From: Yamagishiella unicocca
Lineage: Eukaryota; Chlorophyta; Chlorophyceae; Chlamydomonadales; Volvocaceae
Direction: 5' to 3'
DNA length: 64,000 bases
Assembly (NCBI GenBank): GCA_003116995.1
Contig: BDSL01000034.1
Coordinates: forward strand, 1 to 64,000
Below the pieces are notes generated by a model, which saw only the letters and a program-made list of their open reading frames with translations, was not told the origin of the DNA and ran no database searches. Position 1 is the stretch's first letter. Every line of letters starts with the position of its first letter. Position numbers and translations under genes: made by a program. Below are positions 10,699-21,232 of the stretch, piece by piece.

Positions 10699-11541
10699 AG
10701 GATCCTCGCTGAGCTGAGTACGGCGACCGCCGGCACAGCTGGGCTTCGGAGCGGACTTTCGCGCGGGGCCGCGTTCCCTCGCCGCCCTGCGCCCAGGCGC
10801 GGACCCCAACATGCCGTACCCTCGCCACGGGTGGGCTGGGCCAGGCGATGGGCCGGCTTGCGCTACATGCTGTGCGTGTGGTCGTACAACTCCGCCTGGT
10901 ACCCTCGCCTGGGGGAAACAGGACCACGAGCATGGGGCCGTGGAGGGGCGGGGGCAGGGTTGGGGCGGATGTGGCGCTGGGGAGCGCTGTGACGCCCACA
11001 TGAGGTAGCTGGCGGTGGTGAGAGCAAGGGCGTCGCGGAGGGCTTTTGGTGGGCCCGTAGCTAGGTAGGTGGAGCTGTGAGGAGGTGTTTGGGAAGGTAG
11101 CGTTGCGTTCGTGAGGGCGGCGGTGGCAGCGACGACGCAGTCGTACGGCGGACACGTCTGCCCCGGGGAGGAGAGGCCGGGGAGATAAAATTGTCCCCCC
11201 GGGCGGAGCGGAGCGGCTCCCCACACGGGCCGGCGCGCACGCGACAGGTGTTCGCGGAGGAAGCCGCTGCTGTGATGGTGGCCGGGATGCTGCAGGTGAC
11301 GTGGCAATACGGCTCGACTGCTGCTCCGGACGCTGTGTAAGAAAGCGCCGTCCAATGTCAAGAGAGCCCTGTGGGCCCCCGTCGTTTGCCACCGCGCCAC
11401 GTTACTACCCTCTCCGGCAGCCCGCTCCTTGCGCCAGAGGTGGCGACGCGGCATGCAGAATGGCAACACAGGCCAAGCTGGCTGCCGCCCAAGTGCCCCC
11501 CGGCCGCCCGAGCCGCCCGATGCCACCCCGACCCACCAGAC
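10699..11541. other. GC-rich tail region between ORF and PRA1 gene
   Basis: This probably holds the 3' UTR of the plus-strand ORF (TGTAA at 11336-11340) and the unresolved 3' end of the minus-strand PRA1 gene. Long antisense frames occur here, but they lack motifs and are typical of GC-rich DNA. Confidence 0.35.
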
Positions 11542-13495
11542 CGCGCGGAACTCCTCCCTGGCGGAGGCTATCTTGGCCTTCAGGTTGGGCAGCCGGAAGG
11601 TGGCGTGCATCAGCGGCAGCCCGATGCCTGCGGATGGTGTGTGTGTGTGGGATGGTGGTGGTGGCGGACCCGGTTACACGACAAACGGAGGCCAGCAACT
11701 GTGCGGGGTGCGTGGGATGTGTGTGTGGGTTGCTGAACCACGGAGGATGTGGGAGGGCTGGGATGCGGCGCTGAGCCCACGGAGGAACAACCCCGCACCG
11801 TGATCCTCCACCATGTTGCGTCCGGGTTACGGTTGTCCGGGGACTCTCGCAGCTCGTTGTCAAGAAACCCAGATGCACATTGTCGGTATCGTGCAGTCCC
11901 ATGCTTTTACGCGCGCATCGTTCCCTAGCCTCCGGCCCCTGGTCCACCTTGCCCGGCGCGACCCCACCCCACCTAGGAGCACCGCCCAGCTCAGCGTCAG
12001 CAGCGCGTGGCTCCAATAGACCAGCAGCAGCCCGCAGCCCACCAGCACCGCCACCAGCAGCGACCTGGGCAGCACCACGATGTACACCCGCTTCCGCCGG
12101 TGGAGGCTGGCGCGGGGGCGGGTCGAGAGAGGGGCCGGAGTGAGGCGGGAGGAAGAGAGGGACCAGGGACCAATACAGGGGGGCCGGGCGTTAAGGGGGT
12201 CGGAAGCCTGGGGGCCAGAGAATTGTGCGGGTGGGTAGGTATGAGAGGAAACCCCTATGTCGGCACTGAAAATTGAAACCGGTTAGGAAACGTTTGGTAC
12301 GGTCATTTGGGGCGGGTAAGAGGCGGGGTAAGGAGGTGGCCTGAGGCGGCGAAGCGGAGGGGAGGGGGCGGCACCGCCCTGGCCTGCTCGCTATCAAAGC
12401 ACTCGCCATCCCGGTTACACCCAGGTCCAACTAAAATTTTAGGGCTTTACCCCCGTTTCATCGGGCCCTGGAGCACCGGCTGCACCAGCCGGACCCTTTC
12501 CTCGACCCACATTCTCCTCCCGCCCGCTTCCCCCGCGACCCAGCTCCAGCCCATCCCCAGGCCGCTTCCCCCCAGCTGCACCAGCTCGCGGCTCACCCTA
12601 CGACGCCATCTGACCCGGCCTTTGCTCGCGCCCTGGCCACCATCCGGGGCGCGGCCTTCCGCAGCGAGTGCAGCAGCGTGTCACTGCGGCGTGGCGGGAG
12701 CGGGGAGGGGAGGGGGGCAGTGAGAAGACCCAGTTAGACGACTCCTAGGAAACGGAGGGCAGACACTCGCGGGCAGTGCGGTGCTAGTGAGTCAGGGCCA
12801 GTGGGACATGCACAGTTATCTGGTAGGGCGGTTACTGGGGTACATGAAGCGGTGTAGCTGGATGCCTGGGATGGGCCGGATGTGTGCATCAGGCTGGGGG
12901 GTAGGGTAGGAGCATGGGGAGCCCGGTGCTGGGTAATGGAACCCGTACCCATACCCGGCGTGGTGGCATAGGGGACAAGAGCTGCGGCATGTGAGGCACC
13001 GTGGTCGCGTCGGCGTGCTGGTTCCCACCCCAGCGCGACGCTATAACCTACTTGAGCGCAGTCGCGAAGGGGTCGTTACAGCAGCTTAAGCCCAGAGCCA
13101 CGAGAGCTAGGGAAGTCAACGCGAGAGGGTTGCGGATGAAGCAACATACGAAGGACAACAGCAGCAATACCAGGTAGTTTCTGCGGGAGGCAACATGAAG
13201 CTTCCGGTGATACGTCGCCCAACGCGACCGCAGGCATCAAGCCCATAACTGCGCAGATCTTACGTCCGGTAGTAATAGAGATTATTCTTTAAGCGGCCCT
13301 GTAGGCCCCGCGGCGGTCCTGTAAAAAATGTATGCATCAAGGATGTTGCCTGTCCACTTGGTTCATTCGATCAATTTATTGCAACGCAAACTTACCAAAG
13401 GCTCTAAAAAATTCTGAAAGAGGACGCGGCGCACTCCAGCTAACGGTCTTTAGCGCGTCGAAGAGTTCGTCAAACGTCACGTTCTGCCAGTCCAT
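11542..13495 (-). CDS. PRA1-family membrane trafficking protein
   Basis: Exons 13396-13495, 13264-13318, 13052-13180, 12597-12683, 11973-12106 and 11542-11627 all join in phase and give at least 197 aa. The start MDWQNVTFDELFDALKTVSW and APRPLSEFFRAF match the plant PRA1 clade with an MDW start. RLKNNLYYYRTNYLVLLLL opens the first hydrophobic pair. Then come RNPLALTSLALVALGL and, after a basic spacer, RRKRVYIVVLPR and the second hydrophobic pair. The last exon holds LMHATFRLPNLKAKIASARE and EFRA. PRA1 proteins are four-helix ER/Golgi proteins that bind Rab GTPases in vesicle transport. The terminal exon after FRA was not found; the stop remains unplaced. Confidence 0.82.
12236..12300 (+). repeat. 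Family A intronic repeat
   Basis: GGTATGAGAGGAAACCCCTA, then CGGCACTGAAAATTGAAACC and GGAAACGTTTGGTAC. It lies in the PRA1 intron between 12106 and 12597, antisense to the gene. This is one of the clearest full copies. Confidence 0.75.
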
Positions 13496-14050
13496 GGCCT
13501 TATGTGGGTGCCCACCTTAACACACGAAATAATTCAGATTATGTGCATGGAGTTAACGCCAGCGGCCGCTATGCTGGAATGGCCTGTGACCATGGCGGGA
13601 ATGGTTTCGGAGCGGCTAAACGCAGGCCTGCTGGGCAATCCTGCCTCCGCTGCCAGGTACAGCACCGCCTGTCAATATTCCCTCTGTTTCACCTCGCGCT
13701 GACGTCCGCGGTACGACGAAGGACAGCCCTGGCTAGACAGCACGGGACGGGCCGACACCCTGCTATCCCGTCGATCGCGGTACATGTTACAAGTCGCCGC
13801 CACGCCTGACTCCACGAACTTGCCTCACACTCCTGACGTCCCCTCATCCACATATAATCGCCAGCGCTCCATACAGCACTCCACCTCACCTCACTGCAGC
13901 GGCGCCCATGGGTCCGTTCCGGAAGCCGCTACCGCGGCAGGCCACATCCGGCTCGCCGTACCATCTACACCCAACTTCTGCCAACCTCCTAACCGACCGC
14001 GCCCTCGCACATCGCTGCCGCCTCACATCAGAACCCCCCATCAAACCCCG
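13496..14050. other. Spacer between PRA1 start and SppA stop
   Basis: Both neighbours are on the minus strand. The right part should be the SppA 3' UTR, ending near the poly(A) motif at 13787-13791; the left part is the PRA1 promoter. No other gene is seen. Confidence 0.5.
13787..13791 (-). terminator. Candidate poly(A) signal (TGTAA) of SppA
   Basis: TTACA on the plus strand is TGTAA on the minus strand, about 260 bp past the SppA stop. TGTAA is the usual poly(A) signal in Chlamydomonas-type algae. Confidence 0.5.
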
Positions 14051-17000
14051 TCACACCTGCGACAACATCGCGGCCTCCACCGAGAACAGCTGCGGCTCGC
14101 CGCTCAGCAACGCCAGCGAGCTGCCCACATGCAACGCCGCCACGGCCGCGCCCTGCCCCAGCGCGCCGCCGCCGCCGCCACTGCCCCCCGACGCCGCCGC
14201 CGCCGCCAGTGCCAGCAGCGCAGCGCCCTGCGACCCACTCACCCCGCCCGCCCCCGCCGACCCCAACAACAGCCCCCCCAGCGCCTCCGCCATCGGGCCC
14301 CGCTCCGAACCCGCCAGCACCTCCGCCAGCTGAGCGCTGCTGGCCGCCGCGCCGGCCTGCGGTACGGCACCCGACCTGCGGAGCAGCTGCAGCAGCAGCG
14401 GCACCCGTCGCGGCGGGTGCTCCACCACCGCAGCGTCCTCGGGCAGCCCCGCCAGCTGCTTGGCGCGCTGTACGGCAGTCTCAAGCCCGCCCAGCTCGTC
14501 CACGAGGCCGACGTCGTACGCCTGGCGACCCGTGTAGACGCGGCCCTTGGCCAGCTTGCGGATCTCGGCGACAGGCCTTCCGCGGCTGCGGGCTACCTGG
14601 GGTGTCCAGAGAGGGTCAGAGGGTGGGGGAGCTTAAGACGGGGGTGGGATGGGGTGGGGTGGGGTGGGGTGGAGAGAGGGCACGTCAGCCAGCCAGAAGC
14701 AGCAGCAGCCCCGATGTACGGCACCTTCTCCAAGAAGTCGTCGTACACGTGATCCATCATGGCCTCCACCTGGGCCTCCTGGTCGGTGTTGAGGCCCGTG
14801 AAGGGGCTCAGCAGGTCGGCGTTGCGACCCACCTGGCGGACGGGGGAGGGGGGATGAGGGGAGGGTTTTAGAGTCTTAGGGTTTTAGCGGGGGCGGGGCG
14901 GGACAGGGGGCCGTGGGGTTTGGAGGTCGTGGGCCGGTGGGTTCGCTGGTTTGGACAGGGTGGAGGGAGGCGCCCGTGGCACCCCTGCCTTGCCTTCCCT
15001 CGCCGCCCCGTTCGCAGACGCGCTGCCGCCAACGCCCTTCCCACCATTGGGTGCGGCCGTGCAGTTTCCTGTCTGCCCTGAACCCAACACCCCAACGCCA
15101 ATTCCTCTTGCCAGAAAGTGGACGCTTGGACTGCTAACATCAGCGTCCATGAGCGTCGGTGACGCCTCGCCCCCTCCCCTCCCCCTCCCCGTCCCTCGCC
15201 CCCTTCGTCCCCTTCCCCCTCCCTCGCCCCCGGCTGTCCTAAACGGGTTTTTTCTCGATACGTTTTTTCCTTGCCCCCTCCCCCTTCCCTCCTGCCTCCT
15301 GCCTCCTCCTCCCGCGCCGCACCCACCGAGACGGCCTCCGTGCGCACCCCCACTTCCTCCAGGCTGCGGCTGATGTTGACCTTCCCCGCCACCACACCGA
15401 TGCTCCCGGTCAGAGTGCCCGGCTGCGCGATCACACGGTCGGCGGCGGCGGCGATGTAGTAGCCCCCGCTGGCTGCCACGTCGCCCATGCTACCAGCGCC
15501 AGGGAGGGCGCCGCGGCGGAGGCAGGAGGGGAAAAGGAGGGTTTCGAGGGAGACCCGTGGATGCCAGAAAAATCCGTTTAGAACAGGCGTTTTGAGATGC
15601 ATGCTGGAGACCTGGTTGGGGATACTAAAGCCGAAAAGGAGGGAGGGGTCTGAGAGGAAACCCGTGGGTCGGCACTGAGACGTAGGACATATAGGGAAAC
15701 GTTTGGTACACACGGTTGGAGCTGCATGCTGGAGAACTTGGTGTCGGGACAGGGATGTGGGGGCTGAGGAAGGCGGCGATACCGCCAGTGGAGCCCGCCA
15801 ACGTCACCCCTCACCGCCACCACGCCGCTGGTGCAGCCGTGTGGTACCGGCCGCCCTACTCCCTCGCCCAGCTATCCTGCCAGTAAAACCCTAACACCCG
15901 TCGCACCCCTGGCGCCTCCGCAATCATCCCACACCGCATCTCCCCCGGCCCCGGCCCCCCAGCATTCCGTCCCATCCCCCCGGCCCCACCTGACCACCAC
16001 CGGCTTCCCCGAGCCCCTCAGCCTCATCAGCTCGTGGTGCAGGGTGTCAGAGGCCAGGGCGCTGCCCCCGGGGGAGTTGACCCGGATCACCACGGCACGC
16101 ACTGAAGAAAGAGGGGGAAGGAGTGGTAGGGGCAGGTCCGGGGGGGTTACATAAAAGAACCGGTAGATCGACTTGGGTCCGGGGGCGGGCGCAGGGCGGG
16201 GGTTGCGGGCACGCAAGGGTCGGTATGGGTGCCCCCGCTAGCGGCTGGCCGCACGGGGCGCTGAGTGACGAGGGCCTCTAACCCCTATCGTAGCCTCCCT
16301 CCCTCCATCTCTCCCGGACGGCTTCGATCCTGGACCGGCCGGCCCCCCCCCTCCCCACCGTCCGGGTCCTCCAGAAGGGCCGCCAGATGTGCTGACAACC
16401 GGGTGGCGTCGATGGCCTGTTGGGGGGGGGTGTGAGTGCGGGCAGCAGGTCAAGGGAGGGGGTTTAAAGAGCCCTACCGGATGAGAGCCCGGTAGGGCTT
16501 CAGCGGATATCAGGGGCATCAGAGGCATCAGGGGCATCCGGGGTATCAGGGGCATCAGGGGCATCAGGGGCATCAGGGGCATCCGGGGTATCAGGGGCAT
16601 CAGGGGTATCAGGGGGGCCACACGGGGGCACGCGGGGGCACACGGGGGCACATGAAGGCACATGCGCCCGCTCCTCCAGGCAAAGATGCGGAAGGCCAAC
16701 TCGGTGAGCCTCCATCGCACGAAGGCAGAGAGAAGGGGGAGGAGGAGGAGGGGATCCTGGGCAGCGCGTATTGTGCCACTGAGTGCCACAACCATAAGGG
16801 CAGGGGCCACTAATAAGTCACACCCCCCCCCCGAATTTACCCTCTCCGAACCCACCGGTATTCGCGCAACGCCGCCGCCAAACCCGATCTCGACGCCGAG
16901 ACCCTTCCTCCCTCACCTGGCCAGTCGACGGCCCCGGCGGCACCGGCCCTTGCACGATGGTCCCAGTCGCCGTCACCACCGCCACCTTGGGCTTCCCTAC

Positions 17001-20000
17001 GGCGGCCGCGCGGCTCTCCGGTGGCCCCACGGCGCTCTTCTGCGCCTCCACGCTGTCCTGCGGGGCAGCATCCACCAGTAGGAGGAGAGGTGGCGGTGGT
17101 GGCGGTGGTGGTGGTGGTGGTGATGGTGGTGGTGGTGGTGGTGGCGGTGGTGGTGGTGGCGGTGGTGGTGGTGGTGGTGGTGGTGGTGGTGGTGGTGGTG
17201 GTGGTGGTGGTGGTGGTGGCGGGTTTGGGGACGGGGACGGGGGCGGCACCCCAACCACCACCAACCGCAATCCAGCGCGCTGCGCCATTCGTACGACCTC
17301 CGAGCGCCACCTCCCCCCACCCCCAACCCAGTTCTCCAGCATGCATCTCAAAACGTCTGTTCTAAACGGTTGTTTCTGGCGTCCACGGGTCTTCCTCGAA
17401 CCCCCCAGTTTTTGCCCTCCGTTTCCCCATGTCGTGTAGCCGCATCTTCTCGCCAACCCTTTACACATGTTATGCACGCGTGTTCCTCCTAGGCTTTGAC
17501 TTCTTTGTCGATCCGCAGATGAACCCCACCCTGCCCCTACCCCTACCTGCAGCTTGCCACGCAGCATCAGCGCCAGCCCCTCAAACACGGTGCCGCCCAG
17601 CCAGCCGCTCTCGCCCCCCACCGCCGCTGCCGCCCGCTTGAGCTCCGTCAGCTGTATGTACTTGTCCACCGGCACCCGGACCATGCGGGTGTCGTCCTGG
17701 AGGAGGAGGGGGGGCGGGAGGAGGAGGGGCAGCGGAAGGGGGAGGGGGAGGAGGTAAACCCGTAAGAGAGGAAACCCGTAGGGGCGGGAAGGCGACCCGA
17801 GGTTGGGGGCGGGAGGGTAGCGAGGGAGCCACAGGGGATGGTCCCCACGGATTGGGGAGTAGCGAGGAAGCCACACGGACGAGGTGCTTCTCAGCCACAG
17901 CGCGCGCAGGCGATGATGGGGGCAATGGCCTTAAGGGCTGAGCCCGGCCCCGGGGCTACGGGGGGCCCTGGGGCCAGCGGTGGGTCCTGTGGGGGCCCTC
18001 CGGGGGCCCTATGAGGGGGCCTGGCACCCACTACCGGCTGGCTCGCATTCGCTGCAGGCCCCTCCGGGTTGTCGCTCACCTTCCTGCGCTTGTGCCTGCG
18101 GCCCTGCTTGGCTTTCTCCTCGCTGAGGGCCTTATCGCTGATGGGGAAGAGCGCCTGCACCTCGTCCCTGACGGCGGGCAGACAGGCAGGCAGGCAGGGG
18201 GCAGGCAGGGGGCAGGCAGGGGGCAGGCAGGGGGCAGGCAGGGGGCAGGCAGGGGGCAGGCAGGGGGCAGGCAGGGGGCAGGCAGGGGGCAGGCAGGGGG
18301 CAGGCAGGGGGCAGGCAGGGGGCAGGCAGGGGGCAGGCAGGGGGCAGGCAGGGGGCAGGCAGGGGGCAGGCAGGGGGCAGACAGGCAGGCAGGAGGCAGG
18401 CGCGGACAATGGCGGGGGAGGTGGGTTAGGCGGGGGAGGCGACAGGCGAGCCAGCGGGCGGGTGGTAGATCCACACGGCAGGCGCCACCTCTCCGTTCCA
18501 ACCCCTAAGACCCAGCCACGCTCCCAGCTTGCAACCCCATGACCGGGACCTACTTCCCACCCCGCGCCTGAGCTCTCAGCCCACTGCCCGGTGACCTAAG
18601 TCACGCGGTGGTGCGCTGACGACCCGCGCGACGAGGGGAAGCCCGGCAACCCCCTCCCCTCCCGGGTCGTCCCCGTGTGTGTTTTGCAGCCCGACACGCG
18701 TGCCGCACCTGTATTTGGTGCCGTCCAGCAGCTGCCGGCGCAGTGCCGCCGCCGGCAGCAGCGGCGCCGCCTCCACCGCCTCCCGGAGCGCCTCCATTGC
18801 CAGCGCGCGCCCGGACCCCATGGCCGCGAGCATCTGGTGGGAGAGAGGGGGAAGGCGGACACGGAGGGGCATAAAGGCACGGGGGTTCGAGGAAGACCCG
18901 GGGACGGCACGGCGCGGGGTGGAGCGGGCGGCGGTGGAGAGGGCGCCGGGAGGCATTGCGTGCGGGCGGCTCGTAGCGCAAGGGCGGCGGTCCCGTGCCC
19001 TGCGGCCGGTGATTGCAGCTACAGCACCTGGATCAGAGGCTGCGCCTGCTAGTGCGGTTGCTAGGGTTGGGACACGTCGTGTGCGCCCGCTTGGCACATG
19101 ACGGCGGGGGGGCCCAAACCCACCAACCAGCGTCGGCCCTCTTATCTGCTCCTGCCTGTGTACGAATCCCCAATCCCGCCAGGGCACAGAGCAGACAGCG
19201 ATCAGGCGGCACACGGACCGCCGCATGCCTGACCGCATACGACGTCGTACCGTACGATGCCGTACCGTGCCGTACCTGCTCCGCCATGTCTCCCAGCAGG
19301 CTGGTCAGGTTGTCCCGCTGCGGCCCCGTGAAGCCGCGCTCACGCAGTGTGTTGGCGGCGGACTTGAACTCCTCGCGCGCGAAGATGAGCGGCTGGGCCT
19401 GCAGCCGGTCCAGCAGGCCCCGCACGAAGAAGGCGCGGCTCTCCAGGCCGGACAGGCCCACCATGCCTGCGGGCGGGCGGGCGGGCGGGCGGCAGGGAGG
19501 GAGGGAGGGTTCGGACAGGGGAGGGTTCGGACAGGTAGGAGGTCGTCGGGGGGGGCCGGAGTGGCAGCCGCCGACACGCAAGGCTCGCAGCAGCGCTCCG
19601 AAACCGCGATAGCGGAGGGCGACGCGAAACACCGTACCCCACCCCCCTCCGGGACCGAGCCCCCGTCCGGCTCCGGAACCAGTCTCACCCGAGGGCTGTA
19701 CGAACACCTTCTCGCACGCCGTGGCCAGCATGTACGGCACCATGCCGCTGGCGCCCGACTCCCCGAAGCTGCTGGCGAAGGCGGCGGTGGTGACGGCGCG
19801 GCCCGAGGCGGCGGTGGCGGTGCGGAAGGCGTGGATGGCGTCACGCAGCTCCTACGGTGCGGTGGCGAAGCCAAGTGCACGGTGGGGGCGGGCGATGGCG
19901 GGCAAAGCACCACGCAAAACACGGTGTCGTATTATCCCCCCTCCCTGTGCTGTGCCCTGCAGTGCGTCACGCCACCGCGTACTCCCAGTCATGAGCGCAA

Positions 20001-21232
20001 CATACCCACCCACACCCACAGGCCTCCCGGCCTGCACCCGCCTCCCTCTCTGCCCTCCCATGCCGGAACGTCTGTTCTAAACCAAAGAGCGTACACGGGA
20101 TTTCCTTGCGATCCTCTCCCATGACCTCCCCAAACCCCACCTGCACCGTGGCCAGGCCGCCCAGGTTCTCCCTGGCGCCGACGTACGTCACCAGCCCGCG
20201 GCAGCGCTCGTCCTGTGCTGCGCGCCGCAGCGCCGAAACCACCTTGGGCAGCTCAATCTGCAGAGGTGTAGGAAGGGTTGCGTGTCGGCTGTGACTTGCT
20301 GGCTGGCCTCAGGGCACGACTGACTGCGAAACCTCCCAGCGCGACCTCGTCTCTAAACCTTATGCAGGGTACCCAGGCAGTCGGCGGCTGGCGGCCATGC
20401 GATACCCTTTGCTGTAACCCTTGACGGTGGCGGAATCGCAGGGGTTACCCTCACTGCAAGCCAGCTCGCTGCGCCCGGCGCCCACATGGCGGGCGCGAAT
20501 CGACTGCGCCGTCAATGGCGCAGGCCGCAGCCCGCTCGGTACCCCCACCTGCTCGACACCCCCACCTGATTGGTACCCCCACCTGATTGGTGTCGCCCCG
20601 CAGCAGCGCCAGCGGGTTCGCACTGACTGCATCCACCAGGTGCAAGCGGTCCAGGGGCACCTCCAGCACGAACTCGCTGGGGAGCTGGCGGTCGGCCTGG
20701 CGGAAGGGGGGAGCAGGAGGAGGAGGGTTACGGTGGTAAAAAGAGGGAGGGAGTGGGCCAGGGGGGAGGGACGAGTTCCGTTGCCGATGCGCGGGAGGTG
20801 CCGCCGACGTGCGGAGGTGTATGGGGCCTTTTTAACGTCCTGTGCGGAGCGGTGAGCCAAAAGGAGAGCAGAAGGAATGTATCGGGGCGCGCGAGGGAGC
20901 CCAGAACAACGTGCGGTGCTTGTCCCGACAGTGCGGCAACATCCATTGGAGCTGGGAGCTCTTCGCGCGTCACCACCGCCGCGCGACCGCAGATGGAAAG
21001 TTGAGCGCTGACCTGAGCGGCTCGATAACGGGCAGCAGCCAGCGCAACGGAGCTCAGCACCGCGCCAGCTCCAGCAAATGCCAGGCCTCGGCCGAGGCCT
21101 TTGCGAGCATAGGCCAGGGCGTCTGTCCACCTGCAGATGCAAGTATTTAATACGTTTGACAAGTGGTGATTTCGCGACCGAACCCAAGTACCGGTACAGG
21201 GAATGTTCGCAAAGGATGCCCGACCTGCTCAT
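14051..21232 (-). CDS. SPPA: Signal peptide peptidase SppA (protease IV, S49)
   Basis: Exons: 21013-21130, 20583-20696, 20141-20257, 19689-19851, 19276-19466, 18709-18833, 18080-18167, 17547-17696, 16917-17057, 16359-16416, 15990-16101, 15327-15489, 14725-14832 and 14051-14596. All phases agree, giving about 730 aa. A proposed 8-nt first coding exon (21225-21232, MSR) is weak. The layout is that of double-domain plant/cyanobacterial SppA. The N-terminal S49 half has the general-base lysine region AREEFKSAANTL. The C-terminal half has VIRVNSPGGSALAS, then the nucleophile motif GDVAASGGYYIA and GTLTGSIGVVAGK. GKGLGRGLAFAGAG-type residues near the N-terminus suggest a membrane anchor. Plant SppA is a light-linked thylakoid serine protease. 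The C-terminal 60 residues are Ala/Gly-rich. Confidence 0.9.
15236..15278 (-). repeat. Family B intronic repeat
   Basis: On the minus strand it reads GGCAAGGAAAAAACGTATCG, then AACCCGTTTAGGAC, the same order as 5813-5862. It lies in the SppA intron 14833-15326. Confidence 0.55.
15539..15624 (+). repeat. Family B intronic repeat, long copy
   Basis: TTTCGAGGGAGACCCGTGGA, then ATCCGTTTAGAACAGGCGTT and GAGATGCATGCTGGAGA. It is about 90 percent identical by eye over about 81 bp to 17322-17405, which is in the opposite orientation in another SppA intron. Confidence 0.8.
15646..15745 (+). repeat. Family A intronic repeat with a family B-like end
   Basis: TGAGAGGAAACCCGTGGGTC, then GGCACTGAGA, GGGAAACGTTTGGTAC and finally GCATGCTGGAGAA. 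The last block is shared with the long family B copy 60 bp upstream, linking the two families. Confidence 0.7.
16146..16176 (+). repeat. Family C-like motif in SppA intron
   Basis: GTTACATAAAAGAACCGGTA. It is close to 48303-48325 (GTTACAATAATAGAACCGGT) and 62581-62605 (TACAATAAAAGAACAGGTAA). Confidence 0.55.
16509..16660. repeat. 9-bp minisatellite in SppA intron
   Basis: About 14 copies of a unit like GGGGCATCA with GGGGTATCA and GGGGCATCC variants, followed by a CACGGGGGCA-type run. It lies within the intron 16417-16916. Confidence 0.8.
17092..17222. repeat. GGT trinucleotide microsatellite
   Basis: About 43 GGT units with a few GGC and GAT interruptions, in the SppA intron 17058-17546. 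In minus-strand frames it reads as polyhistidine or polythreonine, but it is removed by splicing. Confidence 0.9.
17322..17405 (-). repeat. Family B intronic repeat, long copy
   Basis: This is the reverse-orientation partner of 15539-15624. On the minus strand it reads GTTCGAGGAAGACCCGTGGA, then AACCGTTTAGAACAGACGTT and GAGATGCATGCTGGAGAA. Confidence 0.8.
17753..17790 (+). repeat. Family A head, doubled
   Basis: GTAAACCCGTAAGAGAGGAA then ACCCGTAGGGGCGGG, in the SppA intron 17697-18079. It appears to be two stacked heads. Confidence 0.5.
18182..18398. repeat. 11-bp minisatellite in SppA intron
   Basis: About 18 near-perfect copies of GGGGGCAGGCA flanked by GCAGGCAGACAG variants, in the intron 18168-18708. 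It starts about 15 bp inside the intron, on the acceptor side of exon 18080-18167. Confidence 0.9.
20063..20112 (-). repeat. Family B intronic repeat
   Basis: On the minus strand it reads CGCAAGGAAATCCCGTGTAC, then GGTTTAGAACAGACGTTCC. It lies in the SppA intron 19852-20140. Confidence 0.6.
20546..20598 (-). repeat. Tandem 17-bp repeat of a splice donor
   Basis: Starting at the 5' splice site of exon 20583-20696, the minus strand repeats AATCAGGTGGGGGTACC about three times, with a GAGCAG variant. Each copy carries an AG|GTGGGG donor 17 nt apart. Only the first keeps the SppA frame. Confidence 0.7.

Noticed and set aside
10475..11610. Long minus-strand frames of 300-350 codons over the PRA1 3' region
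   Set aside because: Only the first 28 residues of one frame (the PRA1 exon 11542-11627) show homology. The rest is Arg/Pro/Ser-rich without motifs and looks like non-coding GC-rich DNA.
12437..12444. TTTTAGGG, the Chlamydomonas-type telomere unit
   Set aside because: A single copy only, with no tandem repeats; not an interstitial telomere.
16997..17346. Polyhistidine, polythreonine and polyglycine frames over the GGT array
   Set aside because: They arise from a microsatellite within an SppA intron, flanked by solid splice sites at 17057 and 17547.
18182..18398. Regular direct repeats that could suggest a CRISPR array
   Set aside because: The 11-bp units are contiguous without spacers, inside an intron of a nuclear gene: a minisatellite.
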